Source: an uncultured Clostridia bacterium
GTDB lineage: Bacteria; Bacillota; Clostridia; TANB77; CAG-508
Direction of reading: 5' to 3'
NCBI GenBank assembly: GCA_947630255.1
Contig: CANRGU010000001.1
Span: forward strand, 1 to 39,111
Length of the DNA stretch: 39,111 nucleotides
Position numbers and translations under genes: made by a program. The notes under the pieces were generated by a model. The model made no database searches and had not been told where the DNA came from. It saw only the letters and a list, made by a program, of their open reading frames with translations. Of this stretch, positions 9,138 to 18,344 are shown in pieces (position 1 is the stretch's first letter; every line of letters begins with the position of its first letter).

Positions 9138-9165
9138 GAATACACCATAAATTTATAGTGTATTC
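9138..9165 (-). terminator. Intrinsic terminator after the second SGNH gene
   Basis: GAATACAC (9138-9145) pairs with GTGTATTC (9158-9165), with further A-T pairing inside. On the minus strand a T-rich run follows. It ends the unit that starts at 13851. Confidence 0.75.
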
Positions 9166-9182
9166 ATCTAAAAATAAAAATA

Positions 9183-10259
9183 TTAATTGCTATATTTATT
9201 TAATACTTTATTAAAATCTTTTTTTGTCAAGACTTTAAAGTCGTTCTTAAATCTAACATATTCATTTTCCCAAGAAGCATATGCCTCATCGCCTTTATGG
9301 TTTGGTAAATCATAATGTTCTTTTAAATATTTAGAAAGATATAAAGTATATTTTGTTGCTCCATATACATTCAAATGAGAACCATTGAATAATTCTTTAG
9401 AGTAATCAACATCGAAATCTTCAAGGGTATTAAAGTTTATAACCTCAAATCCATTTTCTTTTATTATTTTTATTGCTTGATTTAAAGTTATATTTCTACC
9501 TTCTGAATATAATCTTGGAGGTACTACAAATAATACATTTAAATTTTTCTCATGGATATAATTGAGTAAATCATCTAAGAATTCTTTATTTTCTTTAGGA
9601 AATTCGACTACATTAGGTAATTTAACTAAATCTTCTTTCCAATAATATTCTTTTTGAGGATTTATTTGGACAGTTTCTTCTGAACATAAAAATCCTTTAT
9701 AAAGATCTAGCGAACCTACAAAATTTTTATTAGACAAATGTTTCCACATATTATGATATAATAAAAAGCTAAATTCATAATTTATATAATTATCTCCAGA
9801 TTTGTAGTTTGGATTATTTTCTCCTAAATCAAGAGGTTCCAAAAATGCCTTAATAGCATTTGTTCTATTTCTAGAAAATTTCATTGCATCTGTAACGTCT
9901 CTAAGATTTACTTCTTCATAATATTTATTTAATTCAGAAGCAAGTTGATAAATATCTATTATATAAAGTTTAGGTTTTTGATATTTTTCACATTCATCCA
10001 TAACATATTTGGTCAAAATAAAAGGCTGCGCAGGAGAGGCTAATATTCCAGTTGTAAATCCATATAAATCATAAGCTAAAACAGAATTAAAATGACAAAA
10101 TACAGTACTTGAGCCTATATATGCAATGTCTAACGAATTTTTTGGTTCTTCATAAAAGTATGAAATAGAATTTTTTTCTAACCAAAATATATTAATTATG
10201 TTATAAAAAAATATGCATAAAATAAGTAAAAATATTATACTTTTAATGACTTTTTTCAT
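9183..10259 (-). CDS. SGNH-fold (DltD/AlgJ-like) membrane-anchored protein 2
   Basis: A 358-residue paralogue of the 6332-7366 product, sharing the N-terminal anchor, the NSLD-(I/V)-Y-(I/L)-GSS block at 41-51 with Ser51 as likely nucleophile, the AYDLYG(F/Y)TTGIL stretch and the C-terminal GSHLN block with His295. It contains a short insert around residues 140-150 (DLGENNPNYKSG) that paralogue 1 lacks. AGAGGAGG precedes the ATG, 14 bp after the MBOAT stop, so the pair is co-transcribed like dltB-dltD or algI-algJ. Inferred role: the outer-face partner that hands the acyl group from MBOAT to the polymer. An esterase role is also possible. Confidence 0.72.
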   Translation of the reverse strand: MKKVIKSIIFLLILCIFFYNIINIFWLEKNSISYFYEEPKNSLDIAYIGSSTVFCHFNSVLAYDLYGFTTGILASPAQPFILTKYVMDECEKYQKPKLYIIDIYQLASELNKYYEEVNLRDVTDAMKFSRNRTNAIKAFLEPLDLGENNPNYKSGDNYINYEFSFLLYHNMWKHLSNKNFVGSLDLYKGFLCSEETVQINPQKEYYWKEDLVKLPNVVEFPKENKEFLDDLLNYIHEKNLNVLFVVPPRLYSEGRNITLNQAIKIIKENGFEVINFNTLEDFDVDYSKELFNGSHLNVYGATKYTLYLSKYLKEHYDLPNHKGDEAYASWENEYVRFKNDFKVLTKKDFNKVLNKYSN

Positions 10260-10273
10260 TATTTGTGCCTCCT

Positions 10274-11806
10274 CTAAAATTGTCTATATATAAATGCCGC
10301 AGGATCATAACCTACACCGTAGCATCCTAATATTATAATTGCAAATATCAAAATATATAACATTCCCCATCTAAATATTATATTTTGCTTAAATAATTTT
10401 TCTCTAACACTACCGCTGCGTGATAATTTGTCTACAGCAAATAAGGTTATTAATGAAATGATTAATACTCTAAAATCTTGTATATCTAATCCAGCAGTAA
10501 ATATAGATTTATTATCTAGTAGTACCCAAGGATTCCATACAAACATATTTTTAATGATTTCTACAGCATTTCCTACACTAGAAGCCCTAAAGAAAATCAT
10601 TGTAAATGAGAATAAAAGATATGTTCTTATAATTTGATATAGTTTATAACTAAAAACATCTTTTTTAATTCCTAACTTATTATTTATTTTATTAGAAAGT
10701 GGTTCTAATGTATCTTCTAAAACCATAATTAAAAATTGTAATAAACCTGAACCTATAATAAAAGTATAAGCTCCTCCATGCCATGCACCTATTATTGTCC
10801 ACATTATTAGCATTGATAAGTATAGAGATATTTTTTTAGATGCTTTTTTACCAAATATTTTTTTAGTTTTCTTAGTTAAATTTTGCATAGCATTAGATTT
10901 AAGTAATGGATAAAAAATGTAATCTCTAAGCCAAGCACCTAAAGTAATATGCCAATTTCTCCAAAATTCTGTAAGTGTTTTAGAAAAAAATGGAGCAGTA
11001 AAGTTTTCTGGCAAATGAATTCCAATTATTTCTGATATTCCCATAATTATATCAATTGAACCTGAAAAGTTTGTATATAACTGTAATGGGAAAAATAGTG
11101 CAGCAACTACCGTGTAAAAGCCAGTATATGTGGCTAAATCGCCATAGACTGTATCTACAAACATACCAAGTCTTTGTGAAATCACTAATACTTTAAAAAC
11201 ACCCCATATAGTTCTAACTAATCCTCTACACATAGAGTCATAATTAAATTTATGTTTTCCATATAAATCTTTTTCTATATCATTGTATCTAATAAAAGGT
11301 CCTGATGTAAGAATTGGAAAGTAAGACATAAATAATGCACATTTAAATATATTTTTTTGTGACTTACATGCTCCACGATATATATCTACTAGATAACTAA
11401 TCATAATTAGAGAATAATAACTTATTCCTACTAAAGAATTAAAATATGATAAACCTAATTGAAAATCAATATGTAATAATTGTAATATATGATTAATAGT
11501 TATTGAAAATAGATTGGTATATTTCAAACAAATTAATTGTCCTAAAATTATTGCTATACCTATAACTAAAAATATTTTTGATTTTACAGTGTTGTCACGG
11601 TATTTATCTATTAATATACCAAAAATATATGAAGCTAATAAAACTAATAAAGCTTGTATAACTGTTGATACGCTTAAGTTATTCCAAAATAGGAATATAA
11701 TACTTGATATAAGTAAAATAAACCATTGAAATTTTTTGGGAACTATAAAATATATACCTAGCGCAATTATACAAAACAGTAAAAAAACTAATGATGTTAA
11801 ATTCAT
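10274..11806 (-). CDS. MBOAT-family membrane O-acyltransferase (DltB/AlgI-like)
   Basis: A 510-residue polytopic protein with about 11 hydrophobic segments. The MBOAT signature is intact: FWRNWHITLGAWLRDY from 281 with His286, and IIGAWHGGAYTF from 338 with His343, the likely active-site histidine. DltB and AlgI use these channels to pass an acyl group from a cytoplasmic donor to an extracytoplasmic acceptor. The gene order ACP-MBOAT-SGNH parallels DltC-DltB-DltD, so the donor is probably the ACP encoded 24 bp upstream. No DltA-like adenylation gene is present; the FkbH-like gene occupies that place. Family confidence is high; the acyl group is unknown. Confidence 0.9.
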   Translation of the reverse strand: MNLTSLVFLLFCIIALGIYFIVPKKFQWFILLISSIIFLFWNNLSVSTVIQALLVLLASYIFGILIDKYRDNTVKSKIFLVIGIAIILGQLICLKYTNLFSITINHILQLLHIDFQLGLSYFNSLVGISYYSLIMISYLVDIYRGACKSQKNIFKCALFMSYFPILTSGPFIRYNDIEKDLYGKHKFNYDSMCRGLVRTIWGVFKVLVISQRLGMFVDTVYGDLATYTGFYTVVAALFFPLQLYTNFSGSIDIIMGISEIIGIHLPENFTAPFFSKTLTEFWRNWHITLGAWLRDYIFYPLLKSNAMQNLTKKTKKIFGKKASKKISLYLSMLIMWTIIGAWHGGAYTFIIGSGLLQFLIMVLEDTLEPLSNKINNKLGIKKDVFSYKLYQIIRTYLLFSFTMIFFRASSVGNAVEIIKNMFVWNPWVLLDNKSIFTAGLDIQDFRVLIISLITLFAVDKLSRSGSVREKLFKQNIIFRWGMLYILIFAIIILGCYGVGYDPAAFIYRQF

Positions 11807-11829
11807 TTAATTCACCCACTCTGTTATTT

Positions 11830-12069
11830 TTATATTCTAGATTTTATAATATCGACCATTTCTCCAACATTTTTCATTGTTGTTACTTCATTCATGTTAA
11901 ATTTTATACCAAATTCCTGTTCAACTGCTACAACTAAATTAATATGTTCTAAGCTATCCCAGTCCTCAATATCTTTAGATGTAGTTTCTGGTTTTACAAC
12001 AATACTTTCATCATCAAATACATCTCTAAAAACAGTGTTTAATCTTTCATAAATTTCTTCATTTTCCAT
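11830..12069 (-). CDS. Acyl carrier protein
   Basis: A 79-residue acidic protein. DSLEHINLV at about 38-46 is the phosphopantetheine site with Ser39, and the C-terminal VGEMVDII stretch is typical helix 4. The ATG shares one base with the stop of the FkbH-like gene (TAATG), so the two are translationally coupled, and the MBOAT gene follows. This fits a dedicated carrier loaded by FkbH and unloaded by MBOAT, rather than the housekeeping fatty-acid ACP. FkbH-type proteins are known to load a glyceryl unit onto a carrier; whether that holds here is inference. Confidence 0.92.
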   Translation of the reverse strand: MENEEIYERLNTVFRDVFDDESIVVKPETTSKDIEDWDSLEHINLVVAVEQEFGIKFNMNEVTTMKNVGEMVDIIKSRI

Positions 12070-13851
12070 TATTCATGCACCTCTATAACATTATTTTTAT
12101 TAGTATATCCTTTTGATATATCTAATTTATATATTTTATTACCTTGACTATCACAAGAAATTTCTTCAAACCCCTGTAAGTCATAAAAATTATTAACCAT
12201 TTTATTTTTAAAGGTTGGATAATAATATCCATATATAGTTTTTATATTTTTTCCTTGAGCTTTCTTTACTAACTCATCCATCATAGCAAATTCCATATTT
12301 CTTTTTAAAACTCTACAACTCATTATCCATAAATCAATATGTAATTCATCTTTATTTTTTATATTTCCTATTACAACTGTTATAACTCCATTGTCTCCAA
12401 AAATATCTTCTAATTTACCATATAATTTTATATAATTGTCATCTTTATTAACTTCTTCAATATCTGCCAATGAATATCTTTTAGTTGTTAAATTAAATTG
12501 ATTGCTTTTATTACTTAGCTGAGAAATTCTTTCTAAGTATATTGGTTTAAATGGTGATATTTCGGCTTTCATTTTTAATGAAAGTAAATAATCTTCGTAA
12601 TTATCAAATGTTGCCATCATTTGACTTCTTTTTGCATTATCTTTATATAATTCATTTTTCTTTAAATCCTCATTAGAAAAATTAGTTATTTCAAAATACC
12701 CATTATGATCAATTGTTCTAATATAGTTTTCAGGAACATCTATTTCTGGTGTAACTATTCCGTCAATATAACTTTTTACAATTTGCCTTTCTGCAGGGTT
12801 ATCGTCTACAAAAACAAAACTATCTGCTCCTAAATTTAGTTCTTCAGCAATATCTTTAACATTTAAATTTTTTGGATTCCAATTTGCTTTAATTATGATG
12901 AAATCATCAGGTTTTAATGTTCCAGCAGGATGGTTAAGTCCTGCAATTGCATTTTCGTATTCATTTTTAGAATTTACATTTAAAATAACACCCAAAGATT
13001 TATGCTCTTTTAAGTAATTTTGAAATTCAGAATAAACTTGTCCACTAGGAACTTCTGGTCCAATTGCGAGATTTTCTACTCCGTCATCTCCAACTATTCC
13101 ACCCCATAAGGTATTGTCTAAATCTAAAACAAAAGCTTTTTTATTTTTTCCATATATAGATTTTATAATATTGGCTATATTAAATGATAAATATGGTATT
13201 GCTGGTACTTCCATTGCATATTTATACATGTGCCAGTAAAATTGATTTGCCCATTTATCTAATCCATAACATGATGATACATAATTAATATCATTTATAA
13301 AAAAGTTTTTAGTACTGTTTGCATAATCATAAAACTTTTGATTTAATCTTGTAATAAAATTTATTTTTCCATGAATATCACTTGCATCCTTATTACCTAG
13401 TAACCTATAATATGGATATTCAAAATTATTTTGAATAATTGTACTATTAAATTTAGAAAATAATTTATCCCACATTTTTTGAAATTTATTGTACTCACTA
13501 CCGAAGCATGTCATTTATTGTTTTTTCGTCATCATACATTGTAGGAAACTGCATAATATTTCTATTAGTAGTATGAATATAAATTATATCAGGATTAAAA
13601 TTATCTAAATCCTCGTTGCCAAACATAGCATCTTCATAAAATTTGTTATATTCAGATTCATAAAAATGAGGTTTTATTCCATTGTTTAATAAAAATATTT
13701 CTAACATATTTTTAATTTCGCTAGTTGTAGATCCACCTAAAATAGCAATATTTTTTTCAAGTAAGTTTGGGTTTAATAATAATTGTTTTTTTATTTTTTT
13801 CTTATTTTTAATTAAATAATTAACATCAAAAGGATATTCTAATTCTTTCAT
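12069..13851 (-). CDS. FkbH-like HAD-IIIC protein, read through a +1 frameshift at CGG
   Basis: Two overlapping frames together make one FkbH-like protein of about 593 residues. The first frame (13851 to 13504, 116 residues) carries the N-terminal domain with ILGGSTTSEI and IIYIHTTNRN. The second (from 13502) carries SEYNKFQKMWDKLF and the HAD domain: DLDNTLWGG at about 243-251 with the nucleophile Asp, NVNSKN near 291-296 and FVDDNPAER near 347-355. Skipping one C at 13503 joins them; the zero frame stops at once on TAG. FkbH proteins use 1,3-bisphosphoglycerate to make glyceryl-ACP in polyketide pathways. Coupling to the ACP supports that kind of role. A broken gene remains possible, but all motifs on both sides are intact. 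Confidence 0.82.
13498..13506 (-). other. +1 frameshift site CTT-CGG-TAG in the FkbH-like gene
   Basis: Read on the minus strand: zero-frame CTT (13506-13504), CGG (13503-13501), then stop TAG (13500-13498). Omitting the C at 13503 gives CTT-GGT-AGT and the frame of the HAD domain. The same C-before-GGN arrangement occurs at 23273 and 33046. Confidence 0.8.
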
Positions 13852-13907
13852 TTTATCACTCCAAAATTTATATCATTAAACGACAAATTATATTATAAAA
13901 CAGATTA

Positions 13908-13936
13908 AGTATATTATAATCAACATAAATTGTCAA
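13908..13936 (-). promoter_or_regulatory. Sigma-A-type promoter of the FkbH-ACP-MBOAT-SGNH unit
   Basis: Minus strand: TTGACA (13931-13936), 17-base spacer, TATACT (13908-13913), about 57 bp upstream of the ATG at 13851. The -35, spacer and -10 match the promoter at 7795-7823 at most positions. Confidence 0.78.
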
Positions 13937-13988
13937 TTAAAATTTTATATTTATGTGTATTAATATATATATAATTAAAATATACAAT

Positions 13989-14026
13989 AAAAATAGTATT
14001 CGATGAAATAAATGAATACTATTTTT
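13989..14026 (-). terminator. Intrinsic terminator after the LicD gene
   Basis: Perfect 13-base arms, 13989-14001 and 14014-14026 (the latter GAATACTATTTTT), with a 12-base loop. On the minus strand the hairpin ends in a T run. It closes the unit that starts at 19064. Confidence 0.82.
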
Positions 14027-14035
14027 TAAATGTAT

Positions 14036-15925
14036 TTAATTTAGAGAATTGATAATTTCTTCATCACTCAAATATCTATTTTCTTTTTCATCATATCGTA
14101 AAATAGAAAGTTGATAATCTGGTATATCAAAATAATTTAAATAGCAATTTGGATATTTTTTTTGAATTATATCTATCGCGTTTTTATTAATTTTTTCAAT
14201 CTCATCAAAATAACTATCAGAAAAATGATTTTTTATGTATTTTAACGTTTTTATATCTTTGTATATTTTTTTAGTATTTATTAAAGAATCTATAGATGCA
14301 AGATATTTTTTAAAATTAACTGGAAATGAAAAATCATATCCATTATATTCTAATATACTGCCATTACCGAAAATATCTTTCTTTATGGTTAGTCCATTTA
14401 GTTGATATCCACTTCCATCAACATAATAATCAGTATCAATATTAGCATATTTTTGAATTTGTTTTTCTAATTTTTTAATTAAATAATTTGTGCTAAATGG
14501 TAATAGTAGTAATAGTTTTATTTTATACTTTACATTATGAGTTACAAAAAATCTAATATTATTTCTTTTCCATTTTAGTAATATAAAATGATTTAAGCGT
14601 TTAATTTTTTTTATATGTTTTTTTCTTTGTTTAGCATCATTAGAAGTATTTTCTAAAGGTATTATTTCTATAAAAAATCCGTTATTATATTTTTCTTCTA
14701 TATATTTAGGAGTTTTTGATTCTCTAATGCTAGTTAGATTTAACCTTATTCTTGCATAAGAGTATTTATATTCTTTGTCGGTTTTATATGACTGATAAAA
14801 ATATTGTTTTCCAAGATATTTTTGGCTGATTTCTGCAAACTTATTATAATCTTTTCTTGGCATAGCAATTTTTATTGGACCATACCATAGTTTGCCACAT
14901 TCGTCAACATTATTTCCTTTTATATAACTATCTATTCCTAGCAAATAATATTTAATATTATTTTCATTACAAATTTGGCTAACTTTTTGTGCCATTTTTA
15001 ATGAAATATTTTTCATATGTTCTAACTTTTTATTTGTATATCGCAATGTTAAATATTCACTATAATTTTCAGGAAGATCAAACTTGTGTTTATATACACC
15101 AAAGTCAAGATTAAACCATTTATGATGAGAAATTCTTTTTACAGGAGGTAACCAATTCATACAATTATTTCCATATAATGTTTTCATAAATTCCATAGGT
15201 TCTTTCTTATTCATTACCGTTATACCTTCAAATAAAACGTCTTTGTATGTATCAATTCCTTGAGATGGAAATCCACCATGGTTACCGTTTATTATGGCGT
15301 CATCTAATAACCAATTTGTATGGCTTTTACATTTTATAGAGGTTAATCTATCTTCTATAAAAAATAATAAATGTTTTGGAATAAACTTGCCCATTAATAT
15401 AACTAACAATTTATGTTTAGCTTTTTTGGCCACCTTGTGAAACATTTTATAATTTTCGGCGCATCTAATATAGAATAAGCATGATGAAATAATTTTTCTC
15501 AAAAATGGATTATTAGGCATATAACTTAATTTAAAAATATCAATGAATATTCCAGATGATATTTTTTTCTTATCCCAATCCTGAGATTCAAGTGTTGTAA
15601 ATTTTATTTCTAATCTGGACAAAGAACGTAAATGATTTTTATCTGTTTTACGGCAACGTAAAAAGAATCTATTTGTATCTAATTCCTTTAGTGCTATGTT
15701 TATAAATTTATCATAGTTGTCTGCAGTCATATCAACATCAATATCGTCATCCCAAGGAATAAAACCATTATGCCTTAACTGTCCTAAACATGTACCACCG
15801 CCAAGGGAATATTTTATATCATATTTTCTACAAATTCGATCTATTTCTTTTAAACCTTCTAATTGTATTTGTTGTAGTGCGTTTAGTGTTTTATCTCTAC
15901 TAGTTAATAGTTGTAAATTTTCCAT
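14036..15925 (-). CDS. Tandem LicD-family protein, second copy degenerate
   Basis: A 629-residue protein made of two LicD-like halves. The first (about 1-290) has the family marks GGGTCLG at 42-48 and WDDDIDVD at 58-65, the nucleotidyltransferase-like metal site. The second (about 295-629) aligns in layout (an ISLKMAQKVSQICNENNIKY helix, then MPRKDYNKFAE) but has WYGPIKIAMP where the Asp cluster should be, so it is probably non-catalytic. LicD proteins move phosphocholine or another phospho-substituent from a CDP donor to teichoic acids or glycans. AGGAGG precedes the ATG. It is last in an operon with a cytidylyltransferase, which suits use of a CDP donor. The substituent is unknown. Confidence 0.85.
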   Translation of the reverse strand: MENLQLLTSRDKTLNALQQIQLEGLKEIDRICRKYDIKYSLGGGTCLGQLRHNGFIPWDDDIDVDMTADNYDKFINIALKELDTNRFFLRCRKTDKNHLRSLSRLEIKFTTLESQDWDKKKISSGIFIDIFKLSYMPNNPFLRKIISSCLFYIRCAENYKMFHKVAKKAKHKLLVILMGKFIPKHLLFFIEDRLTSIKCKSHTNWLLDDAIINGNHGGFPSQGIDTYKDVLFEGITVMNKKEPMEFMKTLYGNNCMNWLPPVKRISHHKWFNLDFGVYKHKFDLPENYSEYLTLRYTNKKLEHMKNISLKMAQKVSQICNENNIKYYLLGIDSYIKGNNVDECGKLWYGPIKIAMPRKDYNKFAEISQKYLGKQYFYQSYKTDKEYKYSYARIRLNLTSIRESKTPKYIEEKYNNGFFIEIIPLENTSNDAKQRKKHIKKIKRLNHFILLKWKRNNIRFFVTHNVKYKIKLLLLLPFSTNYLIKKLEKQIQKYANIDTDYYVDGSGYQLNGLTIKKDIFGNGSILEYNGYDFSFPVNFKKYLASIDSLINTKKIYKDIKTLKYIKNHFSDSYFDEIEKINKNAIDIIQKKYPNCYLNYFDIPDYQLSILRYDEKENRYLSDEEIINSLN

Positions 15926-15949
15926 TGATATCCTCCTAATGTAAAAATG

Positions 15950-17017
15950 CTACATAATTTTTAATTCTTCTTTCAAATGTTCAATAGTTCGTTTAAATCC
16001 TGAATTTATATCATACTTTGGATTCCAACCTAATTCTGTTCTTATTTTTGTTGTCGATAAGATACCATTTTTAAAAGTATTTACACCTTTTAAATTCTCT
16101 TTAGGTATATCAAAAATTAGGCTTAAATTTCTTTCAGGTTCTAATTTAATTAGTTCCTCTGCTAATTCTCTAATAGAAGTTTTAGAATTTTCATCTCCTA
16201 TGTTATATACTATATCATTAGAATTTAATAACACCAAAAGCATTGCTGTAATAGCATCACTAATATAAGTATAAGTTCTTACAGAAGAACCATCACTTTT
16301 TAATATAATATCCTGATTGTGAATAATATTATTCAAGAAGTCAGCTTGAACTCTACCATCATAAATTGACATACCAGGTCCATATATATTTGCAGGTCTA
16401 ACAATTTTTGTATTAAGTCCGTATTCTTCTTTAAAAGATACGCACATATTCTCACCAGCTTTTTTACCCTCGGCATAGCCATTTCTAGGAACCAAAGGAT
16501 CTAACTGACCTAGAGGACCATCTTCTGTAAAATATATTTGACCATTAATTGGTTCGCCATAAATTTCACGAGATGAAACAAATAAAAAACCAATTGAATT
16601 TTTAGCCTTTGCTAAATTTAACATATTAGCTGTTCCGATAGTATTTGCAAAATTAGTTTCAACGGGTTCCTTACTCATTATTTTAGGACTAGCCGGAGAT
16701 GCACTATGAATTATATAATCAATATTTCCATTGATACTTAATGGATTAATTACATCTGATTTGATTATTTCAACGTTCTTATTAGATCTTATATAACTAT
16801 CAAGTTTATCAGGATTTCTTACCAACCCCTTGATTTTAATGTCAGAATTATATAGTTCATTCAATTTAATTAAAGTGTAAACGATATAAGAACCAATCAT
16901 ACCTGAAATTCCAGTAATTAGAACCGTTTTATTTTTAAGTTTATTTAATAATAAATCTGGAGTGCAAGATTTAATGATTTCTTCAGTATCTTCATTAATA
17001 ATTTTAGAATAGAGCAT
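15950..17017 (-). CDS. NAD-dependent sugar epimerase/dehydratase (extended SDR)
   Basis: A 355-residue extended SDR. TGISGMIG at 35-42 is the Rossmann glycine motif, and GYAEGKKAGE holds the YxxxK catalytic pair. The IVRPANIYGPG segment after it is typical of dTDP/UDP-sugar dehydratases and UDP-glucuronate decarboxylase-like enzymes. A 30-residue N-terminal extension precedes the Rossmann core. AGAGGAGG lies before the ATG. Placed between LicD and the GatZ-like gene in a cytidylyltransferase operon, it may act on a nucleotide sugar, perhaps CDP-linked. The exact reaction cannot be read. Confidence 0.83.
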   Translation of the reverse strand: MLYSKIINEDTEEIIKSCTPDLLLNKLKNKTVLITGISGMIGSYIVYTLIKLNELYNSDIKIKGLVRNPDKLDSYIRSNKNVEIIKSDVINPLSINGNIDYIIHSASPASPKIMSKEPVETNFANTIGTANMLNLAKAKNSIGFLFVSSREIYGEPINGQIYFTEDGPLGQLDPLVPRNGYAEGKKAGENMCVSFKEEYGLNTKIVRPANIYGPGMSIYDGRVQADFLNNIIHNQDIILKSDGSSVRTYTYISDAITAMLLVLLNSNDIVYNIGDENSKTSIRELAEELIKLEPERNLSLIFDIPKENLKGVNTFKNGILSTTKIRTELGWNPKYDINSGFKRTIEHLKEELKIM

Positions 17018-17031
17018 ATAACCTCCTCTTA

Positions 17032-18324
17032 CTATTTAACTGCATAATTATAATCTTCTATAACATTAACAATATAGTCTTTTACAAGACTTTTAGCATT
17101 ACATTTTAATAGACCATCGCGTACTTTTATATATTGTACTGGCATATATTGATGTAATATATATAATGGTATATTTATATTGTCAAAGTTTTTAAATAAT
17201 TTCTCTTGAGTTTTCTCAATTTCTAAATCCGAAAGATAATAACGGCAACGATCCGAAAAACTGTACTTTTTTAAAATATTTATTTGATTTTTAGTACCTG
17301 TATAATATTTTTCCCAATATTTAGGATTTGAATCCATATAATTTTCTAATGTCTCTATAAAATTAGATCTTGACTCATTCGGAATTAATTCTTTTTCAAT
17401 CATACTAAGTGCAAACAATCCTTCTCTTAAAGCAAAAGTCAAAGCAGGTCCTACTTTTAAAATTGCAACACCATCTTCAACCATTTCTCTTAATTTAAAT
17501 TTGGGTTGAAAATCTGTAGAATGCCCTTCAAATACAATATCAGGGTAATCAGTTAAGCTTTTAGTTAACGATTTAGCTTCTAAACGATTATAAAGATGTA
17601 AATTTGAAGAACCAAATTCTACACCTGGTTGAACAACTACTGCAATAATATAATTCCAAGCATCATCTAGTCCAAATTGTGAAAAAATTTCTTTATAAGT
17701 CTCTATAGTGTTTTTGAAATCTTTTGATTTGGTAACGGATAAAGTCTCTTCTTTTTGTGTTCCCCCTGGAATTGGTACTTCGCTCCCAATAACAAATACA
17801 GGATGTATTGCATCTTTATTTATTTTTTTTAATTGCTGATATGCCTCTTCACAGACGGCATACAATTCGGCGCCTCTTTTTGCAATAGTCTCATCAAGTA
17901 AAGGTTCATTTTTATTGTCATCTTTTAACCTCATACTTGTGTCTAAATGAATTTTTATAAATCCTGCTAATACAAATTGTTTAACTAATTCTTTAGAATA
18001 TTCCATTGCAGTATTTTCATCTAAATTTTGCCAAGGTTGTGGACCTAAGTGATCTCCACCTAACATTATTTTTGATTTATCAAAATTTAACTTATCTGCA
18101 ATTTTATAAACATATTCTTTAAAATCTTTTGGTGACATATTCATATAGCCACCAAATTGATTAATTTGATTAGAAGTTGCTTCTATTAAAACATATTCAT
18201 TGTTACGCTTAGCTTGTTCTAAAGCAGTTTCTATAACTAATTTATTAGAACTACAAAAAGAGGGTATTCCAACATGAATACCTTTTTTTCGTTTGTTTAA
18301 AATTTGTAAAATTGGATTTTCCAT
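17032..18324 (-). CDS. GatZ/KbaZ-like protein (tagatose-bisphosphate aldolase subunit family)
   Basis: A 430-residue protein of the GatZ/KbaZ family. The signature is well kept: LIEATSNQINQFGGY near 47-61, then LGGDHLGPQPW near 103-113 and a later FEGHSTDFQ segment. Family members were named as non-catalytic subunits of D-tagatose-1,6-bisphosphate aldolase, but some related proteins are sugar-phosphate 4-epimerases. No GatY/KbaY catalytic partner is in the window, and the gene lies between a cytidylyltransferase and an epimerase. I infer a sugar-phosphate epimerase or isomerase step feeding a CDP-activated sugar or polyol rather than catabolism. Family assignment is firm; role is weak. Confidence 0.85.
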   Translation of the reverse strand: MENPILQILNKRKKGIHVGIPSFCSSNKLVIETALEQAKRNNEYVLIEATSNQINQFGGYMNMSPKDFKEYVYKIADKLNFDKSKIMLGGDHLGPQPWQNLDENTAMEYSKELVKQFVLAGFIKIHLDTSMRLKDDNKNEPLLDETIAKRGAELYAVCEEAYQQLKKINKDAIHPVFVIGSEVPIPGGTQKEETLSVTKSKDFKNTIETYKEIFSQFGLDDAWNYIIAVVVQPGVEFGSSNLHLYNRLEAKSLTKSLTDYPDIVFEGHSTDFQPKFKLREMVEDGVAILKVGPALTFALREGLFALSMIEKELIPNESRSNFIETLENYMDSNPKYWEKYYTGTKNQINILKKYSFSDRCRYYLSDLEIEKTQEKLFKNFDNINIPLYILHQYMPVQYIKVRDGLLKCNAKSLVKDYIVNVIEDYNYAVK

Positions 18325-18344
18325 CTTATCACAACCTATCTCAA

